The notes: generated from the sequence alone by a model not told the origin. A stretch of DNA of 34,176 bases from Actinomortierella ambigua (GCA_016098155.1 JAAAJB010000271.1:11610-45785); one strand, 5' to 3'; positions 11,164 through 22,872 are shown, numbered from the stretch's first letter. A program made the numbers and translations.

Positions 11164-13011
11164 TTAGTTCAAGGGAACCCAGTCCTTGGGGACACGAAGT
11201 GCATCCATGAGCTTCCCGTGGGCTTTGACATCGGGCTCGTGCATGTACTCCCATCGGGCAGTGAGGGGCAGGGACATGAGAATGCTCTCGATGCGGGCAC
11301 CAGGCGTTAGGAGACCAAACTTGGTACCGCGGTCGTAGATGAGGTTAAACTCGACATAGCGGCCACGGCGCAGCTGCTGCCAGTGCTTGTCTTCGGTCGT
11401 GAAGGGCATATCCTTGCGCTTCTCCATGATGGGCACATACTGCTTCAAAAACGCCTTGCCGCACGTCTGCACAAATGCAAGCAGTTCGTCGGGCGACTTG
11501 TCGTCCAGATCGTCAAAGAAGATGCCGCCAACACCGCGGCGCTCGCCACGGTGCTGGATGAAAAAGTAGTCATCGCACCACTTCTTAAAGTCGCTGTAGT
11601 AGCGAGGGTCATGCTTCATACACGCCTCCTTGATCACCTTGTGGAAGTGGACAGCATCCTCCTCGTAAAGAATCGACGGTGTCAGATCGCATCCACCACC
11701 AAACCACCAATTGACGGGCTCGCCATCCTCACCGCCAATTTCAAAGTATCGGTAGTTGAAGTGGACGGTAGGCGCGTTGGGGTTGTGAGGGTGCATGACA
11801 CACGAGATACCTGTAGCGAAGAAGGGCATCGATTCGCCGGTCGACTTGATGCTGGGGTTGCGCGACTTCATCTGGGCCACAGCAGCAGGAGGAAGCATAC
11901 CGTAGACAACCGAGACACCAACGCCGGCCTTCTCAAAGACCTTGCCGTCCTGCATGACCATTGAGATGCCATCGCCACCCTCGGCACGCTCCCACCGATC
12001 GATGCAGAACTTTCCTTGGCCATCAACCTTTTCAATCTCCTTGGTGATCTCGGCCTGTAGTTCCTTGACAAAGGCCTCCATGCGAAGACGCATCGGGGAG
12101 TCCTTTTTCAAACCCTCAAGCCTCTATCGGATAGCAAGCCACGAAGAAGAGAGGTGAAGAAAACCAAAAGAGAATGAGTACTGTGGAGGGCGCGGGCAGC
12201 ATGCCAACAAATCTTTAGCAGCGATCGTAGCTATTCCGCAATTGAGTTTCAAACATCCTTACCCGCTTCTTATCAGCCTCGACAAATTTGAGGTGTGTTT
12301 TCTTGTTCTCTTTGGGGGCTTCGCATTCGAGGTAGGCCTAAAATATGAGAACAGGCACCAAGCAGCCAACATCAGTGGGTCGTCATATGAAGTTAATATA
12401 AAAGGGTAAACCCTTTAAGCGTAGTAGGCCTCGAATGAGTGCGGGCAATCGAATCAATTGCTCCCATTGGCGATCGATCATAAATCAACTTACCGGAGAG
12501 ATCTTGTTTGCATAGTTTGTGTATGTGTATCCAGCGACAACGCCTCCAAGGGTGGTGAGGGCAATGGCCGAGTTCTTGGACAGTCGGATTGTAGCATTGT
12601 ACCTGGACGAGGTGGAGAAGGCGGCACTTTTGCAAGGGACACTGAGGAGAGTTTTATTCCAAAGGAGAGAAAATCGATCCGTGTTCCGCCGTCATCATAG
12701 AGAGAGCAAAAGAGTCGATCAGAAGCAAGGTCTTTTTTTTTTCGCACGCAATCGCCTTCCTTGATATTCGTGTGCTTTTTTTCATTTGGTGACGTTGCTA
12801 CTCTTGTGCTCTCCTACTTACGTCTTTACTGACGGCAGAAAGCCTCCTATTGCAATGAAAATGGATAAGGGGAGAATGTGTGTTTAGCCTTTCCGGAAGG
12901 GGGGGGGGTACGTGTTGAGTCATGACGCGCATGTGTTCGGAACGGGAGGGAATGAAGGATGTACCTGCGCGTGAGAGAGTTCGGAGAGGAGCGCCGAGCC
13001 TAGATGCCATT
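11164..13011 (-). CDS. HEM13: Coproporphyrinogen III oxidase (oxygen-dependent), mitochondrial form
   Basis: Catalyses O2-dependent oxidative decarboxylation of coproporphyrinogen III to protoporphyrinogen IX in heme synthesis. Five exons join in phase: 13011..12966, 12846..12822 (25 nt), 12641..12494, 12337..12263 and 12123..11164, giving 417 aa. All four introns have GT...AG ends. The catalytic exon carries the family signature [18 protein letters not shown] followed by VGGIFFDD (about residues 278-303), plus [12 protein letters not shown] and [14 protein letters not shown]. Residues 1-46 are Arg/Ser/Ala-rich without acidic residues ([16 protein letters not shown]...), a mitochondrial presequence. 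Residues 48-62 are hydrophobic and may be a membrane stop, which points to the intermembrane space. The budding-yeast enzyme is cytosolic. The gene is divergent from COQ5. Confidence 0.96.
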
Positions 13012-13456
13012 GGAGAGAGGAGGAGGAGGGGGTATGTGATGATGAGAGTAGGTTGATGAAGAGAAGAAAAAGAAAAAGAGAGGAAAGAAACACGCTCATA
13101 AAAAGGGAATGCAATGTCTTTTCTCGGCACGGCGTTTCAGTGCCTTTTCCGGCTTGTGAGACATCAGAGGGCAGGGGGGGGGGCAGCCAGAGCTGAATTG
13201 GAGTAGAGGGCACGACAGTCACAATTGTGTTGCCATTCGTGTTTTCAGGCACACACTCAGACCTCCCGTCTCCTTCCCCTCTTCAGCACCAGCCAGCCAG
13301 TGTTGTCCCAACGCTCTTTTTTTTTTGCGGTTCTCCGGGACACCTACATTAGGATTCCATTACCCACACCCTCCATTTCTAAAACACCACACACAATCCT
13401 CTCACCCCACACACCACGCCTTCCCTCCCGCCATTATCCCCCCCCCAATATACACA
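13012..13456. promoter_or_regulatory. Divergent HEM13/COQ5 promoter region
   Basis: 445 bp separate the two start codons, so both promoters must lie here or overlap. The COQ5 side is a long CT/CA-rich tract ending AATATACACAATG. An ATTGG (CCAAT on the minus strand) sits at 13197-13201. CCAAT boxes bind HAP/CBF complexes, which control heme and respiratory genes in fungi, but a single pentamer is weak evidence. No TATA box is obvious. Confidence 0.5.
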
Positions 13457-15194
<1,738 letters not shown>

Positions 15195-17867
15195 AAACTG
15201 ACCATACAATGGACAGTTGTGCTAGAAAGCAATAGGCGGAAAGAGTCTACCTTTTTGTGCCTTTACAAGTATGAGACCCTCCAGCACTCTCCCCACCTTT
15301 TTTTGTACTTAAAACCATATCTTCAACCATAAAACCTTTGCATGCATTACCCTGACCCCCAATTGAGCGCAGAATCGTTTTTGTCCAGCCTTGTTACGCA
15401 TCCAAAGTTCTTCGCCCAGTGGCAACAACAGTCGCACCCCAGAACAGATGGTGGCGCCGGTCGCAGACCATCATAATGTAGAGACTGCACTCCACCAATG
15501 GTGGAGGTCATATGGACACGAGTTGCCAGTGCTCAAGCCTGGTTCTTCTCACGGACCCACCTTCAACACAACCATGGCAACAACAATGTCCATGTGTTCA
15601 CTAACTTCGTACCCAAGAACTTCAGAAGCCTCAAGGGTTAGGAAAGGTCATACAGAGAGCTCAAATGCGTGGCCTGCTTCGGCTTCTCATGGACTTACGG
15701 AGTGTTGAAATATATCCTGAGGATATCGGACACAACACCTGAGAGCATAGTTATGGGATATTGGGGCCCTTCCACCGGGGTCAGGTCGAACTGTTGGTGT
15801 CCCACGCCCAGGTCCTTCAGTATGCGGCTACTGAACACTTTCTTTAGCGAGAGTCAGGGTGTGCTGCCAGCCGCCCACATATACATTACTGGATCTCCCG
15901 AATCCCATTCTCTCCCGCACTTTCCCCTCTCGCAATATCTCTTTGCGAGCTCCCTTACGTGCCACACGGGGCCGCACCATGGTATCCGTCTTGGATCCTA
16001 CGATGATGACATGATGACCTCACCTTGAGACAAGCTTGATGGCGACAGCGGCGGCGCGGATGATAGCAGTGGTGACCTTTGTGGGTGCATTATCCCTGTC
16101 GCCCTGTCAGAAGAAGAGGAAGCAGCACCGTGAGCAAACATATTTGTGTTCTTGCATAATCGTCATCGCTCTAACAGCACGCATAAAAAAACAGAGACAA
16201 AAACAGATGCCATTGCAGAAGGATTGGGAATGCCTATATGCTATCAGAGTTTGCTCTTTGTCAAGGACTGTCCAGGTATGATCTTTGTCAGTCGGCAAAC
16301 TCCACCATAATCTTGGCGGTTTGGATAGTGGTTTGGCCAGCTGCGAGAGGTGGGCAGGTGAATGACCACTATTGGACTTGGAGGCCATGCCCAAGTGCCT
16401 TAGCTCGAGCCACATAGGTTTGATCTGGATGTAGACAGCAGTGGAACGGCGACATTGCTTGGTCAGATGCAGGCAGTGCTATGGAGCAGCAAAGTCAGTG
16501 TTGAAGAGGTGGCTCGAGGGTCAATTGAGAACCGTGCAACTGGATCAGAGTCTTTGCTGATTCTATATATGTAAGGAGTTTGATCGGCGATGTGTTCTGA
16601 CTGGATGACTCTGTTGCAGGGCTCGCCTTGAACCAGCTGAATCGTCTTGACATGGATACCTGAGTGTCGAACTTGAACGCGTGGCGTTAAGCAAAGCAGC
16701 AGAGTATCAAAGTTATCGGTAAATGACACCGGAAGGCTGTTTGAATCTTGTGTGATTGCATCCGAGAACCGGCGGTCGAGGCTGCTCAATCGGACGCATG
16801 TGGGTGGTCACAGCGGGGGGCGGCAGAGGAAGGCTTGGGCCTTCCAATGACTTTTGGCACGAGGGGTGGGTGGCCGAGTTTCTTAGGACGAGCGTACCGG
16901 CGTCAACTACTATTCCATGAAATAAAGGCACGCTAAAGCCGACTTGCATTCTTGGCACCATATCCGCCCGTCATTCTCCCCCCCCCCATTGCGCTATTGA
17001 TGGCTATCGCCAACGTCGTATTTTATCCTTTACTCATCTGTGCTCATAGAGGACGCTTTAGCGGTGACCAGTATCTCTGGTTTTTACCAACTAGATCGTG
17101 GCATTATGTCGCGCCTCATGAACTCTAGCTCAGACCTTCCTCACCTACCTCCCTTTTTCTTTTCGTTGGCAATTACGAAAAGCATCGAGCAGTAGTTTGC
17201 CTTGTGATTCAACAGGATGGGAGTGTGAGAGGGTGGAGATGGCAAAGAAATTCTAGAGCCTCTTGTTTCACCACATGAGAAAATCGAGCTTTGCAAGCTT
17301 ACCTTCTTTGGTGGGAAAAAAAAAAGGCGTATCCACGCCCGAAGGGAGAAACCGAGGGATAGGTGCTCAGTCACGATAGTCTACCCTCCATTTTTTTGTT
17401 GGAGCGCCCATGCGCGGCGAGCCAAGAAGTTTAAAGTTTCTTGATCGTGCAACCATGAATACAGCAGGAATGACATGCCAGCCAGGATAAAGTTTTGGAG
17501 GAAGGACCACGCAAGTGCCTTGATGATACGCGTAAGCCCATCGAAACCAGGACTGCATTTGTGCCAGAGTCAGCGCTGGATATGCTGAAAGGGATCTGGC
17601 TACTCCGCTTGGTCTAACACCACCCACTCACAGACTTTGTATCGTGTCAAGGAGTTGCAACTAATGTTGCTGGCTGCGCGATTTCCTTTCTCTTTCCTCA
17701 TCCAATATAGGCAAAGTGCACTGACCGCATTGGACCACAATCAAAGCTTGGGAGGAGATGGAGGTCTCGCAGAGTTGACCACGAAACTCAATGGAGTCTT
17801 TTTTGCCTTTCAGCCGAGGGTTCAGCACACGCAAGCGTTGCCCTCGGATAAGGTTGGAGGCGCAAGA
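15195..17867. other. 2.7-kb region, no confirmed gene; possible gene relics on the minus strand
   Basis: COQ5's 3' flank is at the left. On the minus strand, a 108-codon open frame at 16789-16463 (internal DTLLLCLTPRVQVRHSGIHV) reads like protein but lacks an ATG start and any recognised domain. A patch at about 16106-16031 is bounded by CTTCTTCTGACAG and AAG|GTGAGG and can encode NAPTKVTTAIIRAAAVAIKL, a convincing exon shape. I could not join these patches in phase, so they may be remnants of one decayed gene. A 119-codon plus-strand frame at 15669-16028 has no recognisable content. Confidence 0.35.
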
Positions 17868-17874
17868 TATAAAG
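17868..17874 (+). promoter_or_regulatory. Candidate TATA box of the aldo/keto reductase gene
   Basis: TATAAAG lies 109 bp before the upstream ATG (17983), which would place transcription start near 17900 and leave a short leader. It is a good consensus match at a plausible distance, but untested. Confidence 0.45.
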
Positions 17875-17982
17875 AGGGCGCTTGGCATCCATGTCACCCT
17901 CCTCACAACCCTCTTCTCCATCCTCACAGTCAACCCAGACTTCACGCTTCACCCCCCTAAATATCAGCGTCGCGTCTCAATA

Positions 17983-19418
17983 ATGACTAACAGTAGTACC
18001 ACCACCACCACCACCACCATGGAGTACGTTCGTCTTGGAAAGACAGGGCTTCGCGTAAGTCTTTAACTTGTTTACTTTCCTTGTTCCCCATTGAACATCT
18101 CATGGTCTCCCTTTTCTCACCTCGTACATATCACCTTTTCCAATTCATTGATAGGTCTCTCGTTTCGGCTTGGGATGCATGTCCTTCGGTGACCCCGGTT
18201 GGAATGGCTGGGCCAAGGGTGAAGATGAATCTCTCGAATTGATCAAGATGGCTTACGACGCCGGCATCAACTTCTTTGACAATGCCGATATCTACTCCAA
18301 TGGCAAGAGCGAGGAGATCCTCGGCAAGGCCATCAAGAAATTCAACATGGATCGCCATCGTATTGTGGTCGCGACCAAGGTATGTACCACAGTGACCCTT
18401 CGAGATGAGGCGGGGGGGGGGGCGGTATCCCTGACGAACAGCTACTAACAGTTCGAGAGGATGGATTTCTCACCCCGGTACACGCTGAATTCACCTCTCT
18501 CCTTGTTGTCTGAAGGTGTTCGCGGCTCTTCTTCCTGGTAACACCCCTGCACCGATGGGCGGTGTTGACGCGTGGCGCAAAGACCCTACGCTCGTGAACA
18601 AGCAAGGCCTCTCTCGCAAGCACATCTTTGAGGCAGTCGACGCCTCTCTCAAGCGCCTGGATCTCGATTATATTGATCTGTACCAGATCCACCGTTTCGA
18701 CGAGGTATGTATCCATCCTCGCCTCATCCGATGGGGGTTTGAACACCATTTCCTCTCCCCCCCCCTCCCTATCTCGTTTCTCTTTTCGCTCTGTCATATT
18801 AACTTCTCCTCTCTCTTCATACCGTCCTCCCCTTTGCATTTCTTCTAGTTTACACCTATTGAAGAAACCATGGAGGCTCTGAACGACTTGGTGCGATCGG
18901 GCAAGGTCCGCTACATTGGGGCAAGCTCGATGTACGCCTGGCAATTCCAAAAGGCAAACAACATTGCCGAGAAGAACGGCTGGACCAAGTTTGTCAGCAT
19001 GCAGAACCTGTACAACCTCTTGTACCGTGAGGAGGAACGTGAGGTGATTCCTTACTCGCTTGATGCCGGCATCGGCGGCCTTCCCTGGTCCCCGCTGTCC
19101 ATGGGCAAGCTCGCCGGCAGGAACCGCAACACAAAGCGCACACAGGCCGAGCCATGGCATGGAACGCCCCCGGTGAAGGATGCCAGCGAAATCATCATCG
19201 ACCGCGTCGTCGAAGTCGCGGAGAAGAAGGGCATCAATCCCGCTCAGGTCGCGCTCGCTTGGTTGCTGTCCAAGCCCTATGTGACGGCGCCGATTGTCGG
19301 GATTGGCAAGGAAGAACATCTGAAGGATGCTGTCGGTGCCTTGAGCGTGAAGTTGACAGAAGACGAGATCAAATACCTTGAGGAGCCATATGTCCCTAGA
19401 GCTTTGATCCCCATGTAA
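17983..19418 (+). CDS. Aldo/keto reductase (NADPH-dependent, aryl-alcohol dehydrogenase / VHA-reductase-like)
   Basis: Four exons, all phase 0: 17983..18054, 18155..18379, 18516..18704 and 18849..19418, giving 351 aa. It is a TIM-barrel aldo/keto reductase with the classical tetrad visible: D66 and Y71 in [13 protein letters not shown]99 in VVATK and H158 in LYQIHRFD. Typical strands [14 protein letters not shown] and [15 protein letters not shown], and a cofactor-loop segment [14 protein letters not shown], follow. The N-terminal part ([16 protein letters not shown]) resembles the fungal subgroup of yeast aryl-alcohol dehydrogenases and versicolorin-pathway reductases. The substrate is unknown. 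An ACC repeat encodes a Thr tract (residues 6-12), and a second in-frame ATG at 18019 has a near-perfect context (CCACCATGG), so a 339-aa form is possible. It is probably cytosolic. Confidence 0.93.
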
Positions 19419-19460
19419 ATGTTTGCCTCTGCACCTTCTTGTAAACTGAGAGTGTCTTTC

Positions 19461-19466
19461 AATAAA
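19461..19466 (+). promoter_or_regulatory. Poly(A) signal of the aldo/keto reductase gene
   Basis: AATAAA lies 43 nt after the TAA stop at 19418 and is followed by T/A-rich sequence. This is a standard position for a fungal 3' end signal. Confidence 0.55.
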
Positions 19467-19830
19467 ACATGTTACATTTGGCATTCATAAGATTGACCAG
19501 CCTCATATTTCTAAAATCTAAGGTCTAGGAAAGGTCACATGGACTCTGGGATACAACTAAAAAAAGATTATCTTCCCTTCATCCAGGGCCAAGTGAGCAA
19601 ACTCCTTTTCACCGATGTGCCTTTCCGTACTAGAAGCCCATGAGTAGAAGCCCGGGCTACCGCAAAGGGCACTGCGAGACTTTGGATCGTGTCAGCGGCA
19701 CCTGTTTGGGGGGGGGGGTGAAAGTTTTGGGGTCCAGAGATAGTTCGCGCTCAACAAACATCCTCCGTCTGCAACCACAAGCTCCACAAGCTAGCGGCTA
19801 TGTACCTTGACCTTTCTTTGTCTTTCACGA

Positions 19831-19920
19831 GCTCAACTCGCACAGGAATGGCTGGACTGGCACGATGAGACCGACGCCCGCCTGGAGAAGATACAACACC
19901 TCAACATCCTCACCGGTCGC
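19831..19920 (+). pseudogene. Fragment resembling the N-terminus of phosphoglucomutase/phosphopentomutase (PGM2 type)
   Basis: Thirty codons with balanced, GC-rich codon use read AQLAQEWLDWHDETDARLEK followed by IQ. The order L..QEWLDWD...TR..IQ is characteristic of the extreme N-terminus of eukaryotic PGM2-type hexose/pentose phosphomutases. No ATG precedes it in frame, the usual FGTAGLR active-site region does not follow, and nothing else of such a gene is nearby. I read it as an orphan exon or relic. The similarity is from memory of the family pattern and could be chance. Confidence 0.3.
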
Positions 19921-20142
19921 CAACGCCATCCTTCTTGCCAAATTGTGACACGTACTCTGGGTCGTCGAGTATTTTTTTTTGGAGGGGAGGGGGTGGTGAG
20001 TTGGTGATGCATGTAGTCCTTTAGCGTTCCGGCTGAAAAAGGACAAGTGAGCTCAATCCAAGCAGGGGATTTTATTTTGGTCATTTCAAATGCTAGCACT
20101 TGGTAGCGTGGTTAAAGAGGGCGAGACGGTTTACCTTGGATC

Positions 20143-21792
20143 TCAGTAAGAGTACTCATGCAAGGTGATCACTCTCAGCTCAGGCCACTCTTGGTTCAAC
20201 CAGCGCCGGATCTCGGGCAAGTGAATCGAGCCACATTGGAGCTCTTTCAGGCTTACCCAATGTCCCTTTAAGAACTGCAATTCGGTAACACCCAGTGGTA
20301 GTACCTGGTGGTCAAAGTCGAGCCGCTCTAGACGCGAGAGACCTGCAAGATGCTCCACTCCTGTGGCCAGGGACCATTGCATGTACGTGCGTTTACGGTC
20401 GCGATCAAAGCCAGAATAAAGTCTCAATCGCTTGAGGTGACTTTGCGCACCAAGGCGCTTCATAAACAAGATCTCGGCCTGTTCTTTTTCATCCTGTCCA
20501 GGGGCTACCGCCCTCTTCTCGGCAGAGCCCATCTGGAGCGTATATGGATCTGTGCAGCGAGTGTCGAGCTCAAATGGGACATCCATCTCTTCCAGGAGAG
20601 GGCACCGCCAAGGCTGGGCCAAGCTACGGCGGATGTCGACAAAGCTGTTGAGTCGCCCGGCGTTAAAAGTGAGTTTCCGGAGCCGCTTGCAGTCGTGTAG
20701 GATCCGTGCTATAGCCAGTCCTGTTCGATCCGAAAAGCTGTGGCAGGTGATGGTCTCGAGTGTTTCGTGTTGCTGTTTGACCATCAAATGGATGTCAGTC
20801 TTCGAGAACAGGTACAAATAAGCCTCCCTTAGTTGTTGCGGTGGGAACGACTGTATAACGAGGTGGCGTTGAAAGTCCGGCATGTTCCCGATATTGAAAC
20901 CGAAGCGAGTCAAAAGAGGAAAACAGCGGCTGCCTTGTAGTGCCTCTTTAACCATTGGAATTGCCTGGTCGTAAATGGCGGTTAGATAGAGTGACTCGAG
21001 GAGACGGCATCTTGCCAATAATGTACCCAAATCCCAGTCGATGCATGCGGCCCCAATGTGCAGATGTCGGAGGCTGAGTGTCGACAAGGTTGATAGCCAT
21101 TGGCGGTACCTGTCCCCTTCGGCATTGTCCATCACCACATTGGACGGCGATGGCGATCTTTCGGAGTAAAGTGTCTTTCGATGCCTTGCCAGCGCAAGCG
21201 TCTCGAGCTTTGTGCAGGACTCCAGGATGAGGATGACGTCCTTGATGAGGATACAGCAGTCCAGTTCGAGGTAGCGTAGGTGTGGGAATGTGCTCAAAGT
21301 ACGGTGCAATGCCAAGTCCGGAATGGTAATCCCGTCATTGAGCGGGGAGCGGGAGATGAGGAGCGTGACGCGCTGCAGGGTGGTGGCGTTCAACTCGAGC
21401 ATCCCGATGGCGCTGCGGTACAGTGCGGCATGGCCCGCTTTGAGGTGGAGCGGCAGCGAGACAACCTCTAACGAGCGGCATCCTTGCACCACCGCATCCA
21501 TGAGACTCGTCCGAAGGTCGTGTGTCACGGCTATCCCGTGGTAGTGGAGGAAGAGGTCCTTGATCCACGGTGCACAGGTGCGCAACACCTCTAGCCGCAC
21601 AGGGCGGTCCTCGGGGGCACAGTCCATAAACTTTCCCGCGTAGAAAGTGGAGCGACCCCATAGAACAGGGAGCAGGTCCATGTACCACGCCTTGCACACT
21701 AACATGCAGGCCTTGTGATCGGTACTGTCTAGGAACGTAGCAATGTGTATCCTGAGCTCGGAGATGTCAAGCGGATGATGAGTTGCAGCCAT
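20143..21792 (-). CDS. F-box protein with leucine-rich-repeat-like C-terminal region (549 aa)
   Basis: A single exon. Residues about 7-50 form an F-box (LDISELRIHIATFLDSTDHK, then ACMLVCKAWYMDLLPVLW), the segment that binds Skp1 in SCF ubiquitin ligases. The rest is a series of leucine-rich segments such as HLRYLELDCCILIKDV, LRHLHIGAACIDW, LRKLTFNAGRL and LSRLERLDFDHQVLP, as in LRR substrate-recognition domains. It shares C-terminal landmarks with the 29105-30712 gene and the 27418-28740 pseudogene (a pre-FMKRLG segment and the LSRLERLDF...LQFLKGHW block), so all three belong to one local family. The substrate is unknown. There is no intron or signal peptide. Confidence 0.85.
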   Translation of the reverse strand: MAATHHPLDISELRIHIATFLDSTDHKACMLVCKAWYMDLLPVLWGRSTFYAGKFMDCAPEDRPVRLEVLRTCAPWIKDLFLHYHGIAVTHDLRTSLMDAVVQGCRSLEVVSLPLHLKAGHAALYRSAIGMLELNATTLQRVTLLISRSPLNDGITIPDLALHRTLSTFPHLRYLELDCCILIKDVILILESCTKLETLALARHRKTLYSERSPSPSNVVMDNAEGDRYRQWLSTLSTLSLRHLHIGAACIDWDLGTLLARCRLLESLYLTAIYDQAIPMVKEALQGSRCFPLLTRFGFNIGNMPDFQRHLVIQSFPPQQLREAYLYLFSKTDIHLMVKQQHETLETITCHSFSDRTGLAIARILHDCKRLRKLTFNAGRLNSFVDIRRSLAQPWRCPLLEEMDVPFELDTRCTDPYTLQMGSAEKRAVAPGQDEKEQAEILFMKRLGAQSHLKRLRLYSGFDRDRKRTYMQWSLATGVEHLAGLSRLERLDFDHQVLPLGVTELQFLKGHWVSLKELQCGSIHLPEIRRWLNQEWPELRVITLHEYSY

Positions 21793-22060
21793 GTTGATGC
21801 TCGATTGTAGATTGATGGGAGAGAGGAGCGAGCTCTGTACTCCTGTCTATCCTCATTGACATCTTTGGGGAGTCGACTGCTCTCATCGGCAACAGCTCCA
21901 AAGTGAATGCGGCGCGAATGTCACTTCGACCACCTCCCCTAACCTGGACTGCTTTCCAGTTAAAATTCCAAAAGTATATTGTACATCACCTAAAGATCCC
22001 ATACGATTGGCGTGTGAGGCTGTAACGCTGCTTAAATAGCGGGAGTGATTTACTATTATT
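21793..22060. other. Short intergenic between the F-box gene and U6
   Basis: 268 bp serving as the F-box promoter (minus) and the U6 promoter (plus, TATA-like element at 22032-22038). No other feature is visible. Confidence 0.5.
22032..22038 (+). promoter_or_regulatory. TATA-like element of the U6 gene
   Basis: TTAAATA starts 29 bp upstream of the inferred U6 5' end (22061), the usual place for the TATA element of RNA polymerase III U6 promoters. Confidence 0.55.
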
Positions 22061-22182
22061 GTGTTGGGATTTTATCCCACACATACCTTAAACTTGGAAC
22101 GATACAGAGAAGATTAGCATGGTCTCTGCACAAGAATGACACGTAAATCTACGAGTGGAAGCCCCACGGGGCAATTATTTTT
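22061..22182 (+). ncRNA. U6 spliceosomal snRNA
   Basis: The invariant core AACGATACAGAGAAGATTAG (22098 onward) includes the ACAGAGA box that pairs with the 5' splice site. It runs into AGCATGG, the region that pairs with U4 and U2, then an internal stem-loop (GGTCTCTGCACAAGAATGAC). The 5' end GTGTTGGGATTTTATCCCAC folds into the expected 5' hairpin with one bulged U. The 3' part has a tight GCCCC-AC-GGGGC hairpin before a T run. A TATA-like element precedes it. The ends are inferred from the hairpin and the terminator. No intron interrupts the core. It is the catalytic RNA of the spliceosome that removes this window's introns. Confidence 0.95.
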
Positions 22183-22187
22183 TTTTT
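22178..22187 (+). terminator. RNA polymerase III terminator of U6
   Basis: A run of ten T directly follows the U6 3' hairpin, as required for pol III termination. Confidence 0.8.
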
Positions 22188-22328
22188 CTTTTCCTCTCTC
22201 TCTCTCATCCATCTCTCGCGGGGATCTTCGCTGGGGCGTGCAGGTCCCCACATGTTGCTTTTGCAGGTTGCTACGACAGATAGCCACCTCCTTCTCTCAC
22301 AATTGTTTTTTTTTATGGATCCTCAAGG

Positions 22329-22872
22329 TTAGGAGTGTCTAATGACTAATTCAGAGTTCCTTGGAGCTCTATCGGGGCAGTAGTTCCAGGCGCGAGCAAA
22401 TGGGTCAAAGCCAGTGCCGAGTCTGTCTTCCTCCTCTATGTTCTTGTAGGCCCCGGTCCTGTAAGTTCCTGCGGCAAAATCGATCTTCTCTTTTTTTTTC
22501 TCTCTCTACGTTATAGAGAGGAAGAGACGGCGGAGCAGTTTGCCCACCAGAGTTCCTGAGTGCCATCGTTATCCACACATCAAGACGCAGATTGGCATCG
22601 AAAGGCTTAGAAATACATCGACAAAAGAGACCATCATTTCACCTTTCCTCATCCCCACGGAGAATGGACAGATCTTCACCCAATAAAGGATACCACTCCT
22701 TTACATGAGTTAGACAAAGTCAAGTTGCTTTGCCAAGAGACAACGCTGTTAATGGCGTGGCAGCCATATAGCTCAGGATGCTTGGCATCGCTGAAAGTGA
22801 CCGCAGAAGAGAAGAGAGGGAGCATTCTTGGGTCGGCTCTGTCACATACCTTGCCTCATCAATAAATTCTTG
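22329..22872 (-). CDS. Unrecognised spliced gene, 3' part (at least four exons)
   Basis: Exon-like blocks join in phase on the minus strand: 22872..22850, 22790..22694, 22605..22548 and 22468..22329 (TAA at 22331-22329). Introns are GTATGT..TTTCAG, GTATCC..TCTAAG and GTGGGC..CCGCAG, 59-88 nt long. Together they encode about 105 residues with protein-like composition, including QEFIDEASDAKHPELYGCHA, VVSWQSNLTLSNSCKGV, PFDANLRLDVWITMALRNSG and FDPFARAWNYCPDRAPRN. I recognise no family. The conserved-looking Cys, Trp and aromatic residues suggest a folded domain. The first codon CAA follows an AG acceptor, so upstream exons are missing; a Tc1/mariner element begins 185 bp upstream. It could be a live gene or a recent pseudogene. 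Transcript data would decide. Confidence 0.45.

Larger units (their letters stand above)
19419..20142. other. Intergenic between the aldo/keto reductase and F-box gene
   Basis: 724 bp between convergent genes. It contains the reductase poly(A) signal, a G-run at 19709-19718 and one short protein-like patch (19831-19920, listed separately). I see nothing else. Confidence 0.5.

Noticed and set aside
18342..19484. 380-codon minus-strand frame
   Set aside because: Antisense shadow of the aldo/keto reductase exons and introns; the reductase motifs and splice phases are on the plus strand.
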